Part shown: positions 1 through 5,649 of the stretch, one piece after another
Numbering within the stretch: position 1 is the stretch's first letter
Layout of the letters: each line of letters begins with the position of its first letter
Origin: DSAR01 sp034437315
GTDB lineage: Bacteria > Chloroflexota > Anaerolineae > B4-G1
Assembly (NCBI GenBank): GCA_034437315.1
Contig: DAOTUC010000058.1
Span: 1 to 16,479, forward strand
Length of the DNA stretch: 16,479 bases
Direction of reading: 5' to 3'
Program-made: the position numbers and the translations under genes
The notes under the pieces: generated by a model
What the model saw: the letters and a program-made list of their open reading frames with translations, nothing else
What the model was told of the DNA's origin: nothing
Databases searched by the model: none

Positions 1-95
1 GACCCTAAAGGTTTTGCTCAAGGCCGCGCAAACAACGTTTTTGCCTTAAACAATGACCTTTTTCCATCAAAACCAGCGCAAAAACCTTTAGGGTC
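1..95. repeat. Inverted repeat at the left edge (17/18-bp arms)
   Basis: Positions 1-17 (GACCCTAAAGGTTTTGC) are the reverse complement of 78-95 apart from one extra A in a run of A. The roughly 60-bp AT-rich spacer holds a smaller dyad, GCAAA...TTTGC, near 28-45. The arms are too far apart for an ordinary terminator. A dispersed palindromic repeat, or the end of a small mobile element upstream of the restriction-modification genes, is more likely. The left arm begins at the first base of the window, so the true outer boundary and any target duplication cannot be seen. Confidence 0.6.
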
Positions 96-163
96 TATGA
101 TGGGCCATGCGAAATCCTGAAGACCCCAAACTGTCTGGTAGCTAGGTCAGTGCTATTAGTTGT

Positions 164-169
164 AAGGAG
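164..169 (+). promoter_or_regulatory. Ribosome binding site that fixes the GTG start of the methyltransferase
   Basis: AAGGAG lies 8 bases before GTG at 178. This is a near-perfect Shine-Dalgarno sequence at ideal spacing and supports the GTG start. No convincing -35/-10 pair was found in 96-160. Confidence 0.75.
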
Positions 170-177
170 TAAAAACC

Positions 178-1134
178 GTGACTGTACACAAACAGACAAA
201 CTCAATGGTTGTTGATGTTGAACAACCAAGGCAAAGACATTTAAGTAGTCAGTTTGACATTGCTATTCCTTCCTCGTTTAGCTCTGAGAACTTCGTGACC
301 TTGTATTGTGGAGATTGCTTGGAATTTTTGAAGGCGATTCCCGATGAAAGCATTCAACTCGTGGTTACCTCACCACCCTATAACATCGGCAAGGAATATG
401 AAGACGTGCTTGATATAGATGTTTACAAAGCGCAACAAAGACAAATCATTGAAGAATGTATACGTGTTCTTAAACCTGAAGGGAGCATTTGCTGGGAAGT
501 AGGTAACTATGTAGATAATGGTGAGATTATCCCATTAGATATTCTATTATATGATTGTTTTAGAGATAATGGCCTAAAAATGAGAAATCGAATCGTTTGG
601 CATTTTGGACATGGGCTTCACTGCAAAAATCGGTTTTCAGGGCGATATGAAACCATAAATTGGTTCACAAAATCAGACGATTACGTTTTTAATCTTGATC
701 CTGTTCGGGTGCCGCAAAAGTATCCTGGCAAGCGTCATTATAAGGGGCCAAATAAAGGAAGGCTTTCGGGCAACCCTAAGGGAAAGAATCCTTCTGACAT
801 TTGGAACATCCCTAATGTGAAATCTAACCACGTCGAAAAGACAGACCACCCATGTCAATTTCCGGTCGCCTTGGTACAACGGCTCATCTTATCAATGACC
901 AACGAGAATGATCTGGTATTTGATCCATTTATGGGTGTCGGCACGACTGCCGTTGCGGCCGTTATCAACAATAGGCGTGCGGCGGGATCGGAGTTGATTG
1001 AGTATTATTACGATATAGCTGTAGATAGGGTTAAGAAGGCCATAGTCGGGGAGCTAAGAATCAGGCCTGACAAACCGGTTTATAAGCCACCTAAGAAGTC
1101 CAATCTAACTGCTAATCCTTGGGAAGATTTATGA
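178..1134 (+). CDS. DNA methyltransferase, beta class, probably N4-cytosine (type II R-M)
   Basis: This is an S-adenosylmethionine-dependent DNA methyltransferase of 318 aa. The catalytic motif IV, TSPPY, is at residues 64-68, and the AdoMet-binding motif I, DPFMGVGTT, is near 249-257. The order catalytic-then-AdoMet is that of the beta class, and the SPPY form is typical of N4-cytosine enzymes such as M.BamHI, although some N6-adenine enzymes share it. The start is GTG with AAGGAG 8 bases upstream. The stop overlaps the next gene by ATGA, so the two are probably translated together. Base composition is clearly AT-richer than the genes right of 1560, and AGA/AGG and A/T-ending codons are frequent, consistent with horizontal acquisition. 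By pairing with a BglII-type nuclease it should protect a GATC-centred hexanucleotide. The exact target cannot be read from the sequence. Confidence 0.9.
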   Translation: MTVHKQTNSMVVDVEQPRQRHLSSQFDIAIPSSFSSENFVTLYCGDCLEFLKAIPDESIQLVVTSPPYNIGKEYEDVLDIDVYKAQQRQIIEECIRVLKPEGSICWEVGNYVDNGEIIPLDILLYDCFRDNGLKMRNRIVWHFGHGLHCKNRFSGRYETINWFTKSDDYVFNLDPVRVPQKYPGKRHYKGPNKGRLSGNPKGKNPSDIWNIPNVKSNHVEKTDHPCQFPVALVQRLILSMTNENDLVFDPFMGVGTTAVAAVINNRRAAGSELIEYYYDIAVDRVKKAIVGELRIRPDKPVYKPPKKSNLTANPWEDL

Positions 1135-1742
1135 AAATTGCCAAAAAGCATTCACATATGAATGGTGAAGAATGGCTTCTAGTTCACGAGAGAGCTACCT
1201 ATCAAGAGTTGCTGGATGTCATTGAGAGTATAGATGCCGAACAATGTCGTACGAAAATCAGCAAAGAAAAGGGCAGAAGAGGCAAAGCGCTCTATAGCCC
1301 GGTTGATATAAATGCTGAATTTGACAAAAGGTTATCAAGCCTAGATTGGCAATCCACACGTTATTCATATTACGTCGCTCATAATTTCGATCAATTGGAA
1401 GCTATGTCGTCGATGTCCCTTGAGGAACAAAAGCAGTACCTTTTAGATCAAGGGGCCGAAGCTATTTACTCCTACAATCAGACAGATCACGTCAAAAGTC
1501 GCATTGCTATTGAGGTTCAATTCGGTAAGTATGCTTTTGTAGCCTACGATCTCTTCGTCAAACATCTGGCGTTTTATAGCGGGCGGGTCATCAACGTCGG
1601 CGTCGAGATTCTGCCGACCAAGGCAATGCAGCGGGAGATGTCCAGCGGCATCGCCTATTACGAGGGGGAACTCCACAATATCTTGCGGCACGGGCGGAGC
1701 AACCCACCGGTACCGTTGGTCATTATTGGGCTTGAACCTTAG
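1131..1742 (+). CDS. Type II restriction endonuclease, BglII/BstYI family
   Basis: A 203-aa protein matching the BglII/BstYI endonuclease family (PF09195). The active-site arrangement D119-x8-E128-V-Q130 reproduces BglII D84/E93/Q95, in which Gln replaces the usual PD-(D/E)xK lysine. The segment IEVQFGKYAFVAYD and the C-terminal EMSSGIAYYEGEL...VPLVIIG are also family-like. Family members cut GATC-centred sites (AGATCT, RGATCY). The start chosen is ATG at 1131, which overlaps the methyltransferase stop as ATGA and follows GGGAAG. An in-frame TTG at 1119 is less likely. Codon use changes within the gene: codons up to about 144 are AT-rich with AGA/AGG arginines. From about 1560 on, codons are GC-rich with CGG arginines, like the host genes. 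The frame is intact and the active-site residues are present, so the enzyme looks functional. Confidence 0.88.
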   Translation: MKIAKKHSHMNGEEWLLVHERATYQELLDVIESIDAEQCRTKISKEKGRRGKALYSPVDINAEFDKRLSSLDWQSTRYSYYVAHNFDQLEAMSSMSLEEQKQYLLDQGAEAIYSYNQTDHVKSRIAIEVQFGKYAFVAYDLFVKHLAFYSGRVINVGVEILPTKAMQREMSSGIAYYEGELHNILRHGRSNPPVPLVIIGLEP

Positions 1743-1768
1743 CATGAGCGTTAAGAGAGGTGAGCGAT

Positions 1769-2269
1769 ATGGCAAATGAGAAGACTGTCAATGATTTATT
1801 CGATTTGGCCGTCTCGGCCGAGCTGGCAGCCAAGCGCCTGTACGAAAGATTGGCCGACAAATTCGACCACCATCCAGAGGTGGCGGCCTTCTGGCGCCAA
1901 TACGCGACCGAGGAGGAAAGTCACGCCCAGTGGCAAGAACGGATGCGCAGCAGGCTAACGGAGGAACAACTGGCGCAACCGGCAGACCTGTTGATCATGC
2001 AAGAGGCGATCAAAACGTTGGAATTTTCGGTGGAGCAAGCGCTACAGGACATCACAAACCTGGAAGAAGCCTATCAGTTGGTCAACGAACTGGAAAACGG
2101 CGAGACCAACGCCATTTTCGAGTTTCTGATTGAGCACTTTTCCGAGGATGAGACCGCCCGCAGATTCCTCCGCTCTCAACTCAAGGATCACATCCGCAAA
2201 TTGATGATCGACCTGCCGATCCAGTTCAAAGGCGCGGTGAACCGACAGGCCATCAAGGTCAAGCATTAA
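1769..2269 (+). CDS. Ferritin-like / rubrerythrin-type helical protein
   Basis: A 166-aa, all-helical protein of the ferritin-like superfamily. The first helix carries E18 (VSAELAAKRLYERL) and the second carries an E49-E-S-H52 ExxH signature, as in rubrerythrin-type diiron sites. The second half (LENGETNAIFEFLIEHF...LKDHIRKL) has acidic residues and histidines in helices, but a second clear ExxH is absent, so metal binding is plausible rather than proven. No rubredoxin CxxC domain is present. A role in iron or peroxide handling is inferred from the family only. The start is ATG 1769 with GAGAGG 8 bases upstream; GTG 1760 would place its start inside that site. It lies 26 bp after the endonuclease and 10 bp before the DUF1028 gene, so it is probably co-transcribed with the latter. 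Composition is host-like. Confidence 0.75.
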   Translation: MANEKTVNDLFDLAVSAELAAKRLYERLADKFDHHPEVAAFWRQYATEEESHAQWQERMRSRLTEEQLAQPADLLIMQEAIKTLEFSVEQALQDITNLEEAYQLVNELENGETNAIFEFLIEHFSEDETARRFLRSQLKDHIRKLMIDLPIQFKGAVNRQAIKVKH

Positions 2270-2279
2270 AGGAAATCAT

Positions 2280-3152
2280 ATGCAAACGATAGCGACATTT
2301 TCCATTGTGGCCTACGATCCCGGCCGCCAGGCGTGGGGCGTGGCTGTGCAATCGAAGTTCCTGGCAGTGGGCGCCGTCGTCCCGTGGGCGCAGGCAGGCG
2401 CGGGAGCCGTGGCGACCCAGGCGCACGCCAACCTCACCTATGGCCCGAATGGCCTGGCGTTGATGGCGCAGGGACTTTCCGCCCAGGAGACGCTAGAAGC
2501 GCTGACGGGCGACGACGCCAGGCGCGACGTCCGGCAGGTCGGCGTGGTCGACCGGGAGGGTCGGGCCGCCGCCTATACCGGTTCCGAATGCCACCAGTGG
2601 GCCGGTCACGTCGTCGGCGAGGGTTTCGCCTGCCAGGGGAACATCCTCATCCCCGGCACCGTCGAGGCGATGGCGGAACGTTTCGAACAGGCGCGGGGCG
2701 GCGAAGGTGAGTTGGCCGATTGGCTGGTGGAGGCGCTGATCGCCGGGCAAGCGGCCGGCGGCGATAGCCGGGGCCGGCAGTCGGCCTGCGTCGTGGTCGT
2801 GCGCGAGGGCGGCGGTTACGGCGGCGATAACGACCGTTACCTGGACCTCCGCGTGGACGACGACCCCCGGCCAATCCGCAAGCTCCAGAAGCTGGTCGAG
2901 ACCCACCACCTCTACTTCGGCGCGGTGGAAGCGGAGAATCTGATCCCCCTGGACGACGTCTCCGCCGAGTTGCAGGCGCTGTTGATCGAGACCGGCGATT
3001 ATGACGGCCCCGTCAGCGGCGTCTTTGACGAAGCAACCCGCCAGGCGTTGCAAACCCTGGTCGGCCGGGAGAACCTGGAAGAGCGCTGGCGCGGCGACGA
3101 GACCGAGATCGACCGGCTCGTGGTCGATTACCTGCGGGATAAGTTTGGGTAA
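2280..3152 (+). CDS. DUF1028 family protein (Ntn-hydrolase-like)
   Basis: A 290-aa protein with the DUF1028 hallmarks: an N-terminal ATFSIVAYDP, GVAVQSKFLAVGAVVPWA, GAVATQAHAN, a gly-rich Q-G-N segment (FACQGNIL), and DRYLDLRVDDDPRPI near the end of the core. The family is predicted to have an Ntn-hydrolase fold, but no reaction is established. The remaining roughly 75 residues (PIRKLQKLVE...YLRDKFG) match the C-terminal extension that is often annotated as peptidoglycan-binding-like. No signal peptide is visible, so it is probably cytoplasmic. AAAGGA lies just before ATG 2280. It follows the ferritin-like gene by 10 bp, which suggests one operon. It converges on the nitrilase gene, with 160 bp between the two stops. 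Confidence 0.85.
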   Translation: MQTIATFSIVAYDPGRQAWGVAVQSKFLAVGAVVPWAQAGAGAVATQAHANLTYGPNGLALMAQGLSAQETLEALTGDDARRDVRQVGVVDREGRAAAYTGSECHQWAGHVVGEGFACQGNILIPGTVEAMAERFEQARGGEGELADWLVEALIAGQAAGGDSRGRQSACVVVVREGGGYGGDNDRYLDLRVDDDPRPIRKLQKLVETHHLYFGAVEAENLIPLDDVSAELQALLIETGDYDGPVSGVFDEATRQALQTLVGRENLEERWRGDETEIDRLVVDYLRDKFG

Positions 3153-3183
3153 CCCTCACTCCCCGCAAACAAGGGCGAGGGGT
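3152..3183. terminator. Possible weak hairpin after the DUF1028 gene
   Basis: Just after the stop at 3152 there is an imperfect GC-rich dyad (CTCCCC ... GGGcGAG around 3159-3179). No T-run follows, so a rho-independent terminator is not demonstrated. It lies between two convergent genes, where a terminator is expected. Confidence 0.3.
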
Positions 3184-3209
3184 AGCCTCTCAAATTCGGG
3201 GAATAGTTG

Positions 3210-3256
3210 GTAGTAACCGCTTCAGCGGTCATTTTGACGGCTAAAGCCGTTACTAC
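3210..3256. repeat. REP-like 47-bp palindromic element with two inner hairpins
   Basis: The outer arms GTAGTAAC (3210-3217) and GTTACTAC (3249-3256) are perfect reverse complements. Inside are two separate hairpins: CCGCT-TC-AGCGG (3218-3229) and ACGGC-TAAA-GCCGT (3237-3250). The whole could form a cloverleaf or cruciform. The pattern GTAGTAACGGCTTTAGCCGT resembles the dispersed REP/RAYT-associated repeats found in many bacterial genomes. It sits between the stops of two convergent genes and could act as a bidirectional terminator or mRNA-end stabiliser. No RAYT transposase is present in the window. Confidence 0.75.
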
Positions 3257-3312
3257 GAACATTTCTCCCCTACTTTTTGAGAACATACGACGAGGGAATG
3301 CCGAGGCGCTGA

Positions 3313-4302
3313 TCAATCCGTCTCGAGAAAAGAGAAAGGGAAAGAGACCGGCGGCTTGGGCTGCTCGTCGACGACCAGGCGTAGGACGTCCGGCCGGGCG
3401 TAATGCCCGACCACGTCAAAATCGAGCTTACCACGGACGACGTCGCCCATATCCAGCGTGGCGTACAGGACGCCCTCCTGATCGTACAGCGGGCCCGCCA
3501 GTATCTCACCCAGCGGCGAGACAATCACGCTCCCGCCCCGGCACATCACCGCCGGTTGCGCCTCCAGATCCTCGATCCCGGCCAGGTCCGGCGGATACAT
3601 CGCCTTGGTCACGAACTGATTGCAGCCCAGGACGAAACAGCGCCCCTCACAGGCGATGTGGCGCATCGTGGCCTGCCAGGTATCGCGGGCGTCGGCGGTG
3701 GGGGCCAGGTAGATTTCCACACCCTTGCCATACATCGCCATCCGCGCTAACGGCATGTAGTTCTCCCAGCAGATCAATCCCCCGACGCGGCCAAATGGCG
3801 CGTCGATCACGGTCAGCGTGCCGCCGTCCCCCTCGCCCCAGATGAGGCGTTCCGCCCCGGTCGGTTTGAGCTTGCGATGTTTGCCCAACAAACGACCGTC
3901 GGGGCCGAAGTAAAGCAGGGTGCAATACAGCGTCCCCCGGCCGAAACGATCATCCCGTTCGATGACGCCCACCGCCAGATAGGCCTGCGCCGCGCGGGCG
4001 GCCTCGCCCAGGGCGTCGGTGCTCGGGCCGGGCACGTCGACCGCGTTGGCCCAGTAGCGTTCCCAGGTCAGCCGACCCTCGGGGCTGCGGCTGCCGACGA
4101 CCATGCCGAAGCTCAAGCCACGGGGATAGGCGGGGATGAAGGCCTCCGGGAAGAGGATCAATTGGACGCCCTGGGCTGCGACCTCAGCGATCAAACGCTG
4201 GGCCTTCTCAATGGTGGCCTCACGGTCGAAGAGCGCCGGCGCGGCCTGCACGACGGCGACGTCGACCTGGGGAAAGCGCTCCTCGGCTATCGGCGTATCC
4301 AT
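3313..4302 (-). CDS. Nitrilase (carbon-nitrogen hydrolase, branch 1)
   Basis: A 329-aa enzyme of the nitrilase superfamily, expected to hydrolyse an organic nitrile to carboxylate and ammonia in the cytoplasm. The Glu-Lys-Cys triad is visible: E53 in FPEAF, K144 in KHRKLKPT, and C178 in GLICWENYMPL. The structural glutamate is E151 in PTGAERLIWGEGDGG. FPEAFIPAYPRG and CWENYMPLAR are typical of true nitrilases rather than amidases or N-carbamoylases. The substrate class (aryl, aliphatic or cyanide) cannot be read. The chosen start is ATG 4302, which overlaps the transporter stop as TGATG and has AGGTGG about 10 bases upstream; GTG 4305 would add one residue. The overlap suggests translational coupling to the MFS gene. 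It is probably the last gene of the minus-strand operon. Confidence 0.9.
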   Translation of the reverse strand: MDTPIAEERFPQVDVAVVQAAPALFDREATIEKAQRLIAEVAAQGVQLILFPEAFIPAYPRGLSFGMVVGSRSPEGRLTWERYWANAVDVPGPSTDALGEAARAAQAYLAVGVIERDDRFGRGTLYCTLLYFGPDGRLLGKHRKLKPTGAERLIWGEGDGGTLTVIDAPFGRVGGLICWENYMPLARMAMYGKGVEIYLAPTADARDTWQATMRHIACEGRCFVLGCNQFVTKAMYPPDLAGIEDLEAQPAVMCRGGSVIVSPLGEILAGPLYDQEGVLYATLDMGDVVRGKLDFDVVGHYARPDVLRLVVDEQPKPPVSFPFSFLETD

Positions 4303-5615
4303 CACCCGCTCACCACCTCGACCACCTTGGCCTCTCCGCGCGTGACCCGCAGCATACAGAATATCGCCAGGGCGAAAAAGGCCGGCGTCACCAGGAAGAT
4401 CAAATTATAATCGCCGCCGCCCCACTCGACGATGTAACCGTTGATCGTGGGGCCGGCGATGGCGGCTAGTTGGGAAGCGATGTAGTACAGGCCGGTGTAC
4501 GTGCCCAGGTCGGCGTCGGAGACGGCGGTGTCGACGACCATAGGAAGTGAATTAATGTTGACCAACGCCCAACCGATCCCGCCGATGGCCATGATCGGCC
4601 AGATCAAGATCGCGTTGCGCAGGAAGAAGTTGATCGCCAGCAGCCCGCCGAAGATGATCAGGCCAACGATGATCGTCCGCCGCCGGCCAAAGCGGTTGGC
4701 GATGTAACCCGCCGGCACGGCGAAGGCCAGGAAAGCCAGCGACGCCACCCCCATCAGCAGCGGCGCTTGCCCGGTGGACATCCCCAGTTCGCTGACGCCG
4801 TAGGAGGAGAGGAAAGTCTCGACCGCGTTGTAACCGACGAACCAGCAGAAAATCGCGCCCATCAAGAAGGCCAAGCTCCGCCGGGCCTCGGGCGAGACGC
4901 GCGCGATTCCCTGCAGGCCGCCCAATCCCTCTTTCTCTTTTTGTTCGCCCGCCGCCTCGAAATCGCGGGTCTCCCGGACGAACAAAAAGAGCATCAACGC
5001 GGCCAGCGCCATCAACACGCCGCCGAAGATAAAGGGCGCGCCTTGCCCCAACCGGTAGAGCAGGCTACTGCCCAGCGTGGCGACCAACGCGCCGATCCCA
5101 CCCATCAAGTTGATGACGCCGTTCGCTTGCGAGCGCAGCGGACTGGGCGTCAGGTCGGGCATCAGGGCGATGATGGGCGTGCGGAAACCGGACATCGTCA
5201 GGAGAAACAGCCCGATCACCGTGATGAATAGCGCCAATTGAGTAGTGAGGCGACTTGTCTCACCGCTCCATTCGGGCGGGATCATCTGCATGACGACGGG
5301 GATGAGAATAAAGGCCGCGATGGCGATAGGCGCCAGCGCCAGGATGAAGGGCTTGCGCCGTCCAAAGCGCGTCCACACCCGGTCGGACCAGACGCCGATC
5401 AGCGGGAGCAGGAAAAAGGCGGCCACGTTGTCCAGCGTCATAATGACGCCGGTCATCCCCGCCCCCAGGCCAAAACCGACCTCGCCCGGCGCGTCGAAGG
5501 TCGGCCGGCCGGCCTGGAGATAGATGGGCACGTAAGCGTTGTAAAGCGTCCACATCACGCTGATGCCGAAAAAGCCAAATCCGATCAAAAATGTCTTTTT
5601 GTAATCCAATTTCAT
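4302..5615 (-). CDS. MFS transporter, SLC45/GPH-like
   Basis: A 437-aa inner-membrane protein with about 12 hydrophobic segments. The N-terminal half has LDNVAAFFLLPLIGVWSDR and WTRFGRRKPF (about residues 61-90), the cytoplasmic loop-2/3 signature of the SLC45 and GPH (sugar:cation symporter) branches. The second half has ANRFGRRRTIIVG, the repeated MFS loop. Substrates in these branches are usually sugars or glycosides, but the actual substrate cannot be inferred. The start is ATG 5615, with AAGGAG at 5628-5623 placed 7 bases away. The upstream ATG at 5621 would be only 1 base from that site and is rejected. The stop overlaps the nitrilase start, suggesting that both proteins handle the same compound. 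Confidence 0.85.
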   Translation of the reverse strand: MKLDYKKTFLIGFGFFGISVMWTLYNAYVPIYLQAGRPTFDAPGEVGFGLGAGMTGVIMTLDNVAAFFLLPLIGVWSDRVWTRFGRRKPFILALAPIAIAAFILIPVVMQMIPPEWSGETSRLTTQLALFITVIGLFLLTMSGFRTPIIALMPDLTPSPLRSQANGVINLMGGIGALVATLGSSLLYRLGQGAPFIFGGVLMALAALMLFLFVRETRDFEAAGEQKEKEGLGGLQGIARVSPEARRSLAFLMGAIFCWFVGYNAVETFLSSYGVSELGMSTGQAPLLMGVASLAFLAFAVPAGYIANRFGRRRTIIVGLIIFGGLLAINFFLRNAILIWPIMAIGGIGWALVNINSLPMVVDTAVSDADLGTYTGLYYIASQLAAIAGPTINGYIVEWGGGDYNLIFLVTPAFFALAIFCMLRVTRGEAKVVEVVSG

Positions 5616-5622
5616 CGTCATT

Positions 5623-5628
5623 CTCCTT
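5623..5628 (-). promoter_or_regulatory. Ribosome binding site that decides the MFS start
   Basis: On the minus strand AAGGAG runs 5628-5623. It is 7 bases from ATG 5615 but only 1 base from ATG 5621, so it favours the inner start. Confidence 0.7.
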
Positions 5629-5649
5629 GTTCTTGTTCCTGTGAGCCAG

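Noticed and set aside
83..95. Telomere-like TTTAGGG motif in the right arm of the inverted repeat
   Set aside because: Single occurrence within a bacterial inverted repeat; no tandem array.
141..156. Resemblance of GCTAGGTCAGTGCTAT to strong synthetic promoter sequence
   Set aside because: No -35 at a suitable distance; the likeness is partial and probably chance.
1119..1130. TTG start for the endonuclease at 1119
   Set aside because: ATG 1131 overlaps the methyltransferase stop as ATGA and has a purine-rich site upstream; the TTG would lie inside that site region.
3207..3845. Plus-strand open frame of 212 codons opposite the nitrilase
   Set aside because: It starts inside the REP-like palindrome and is Arg/Pro-rich, the usual antisense shadow of a GC-rich gene carrying a full catalytic triad.
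5616..5621. ATG 5621 as the MFS start
   Set aside because: It lies 1 base from the AAGGAG ribosome site, while ATG 5615 has ideal spacing.
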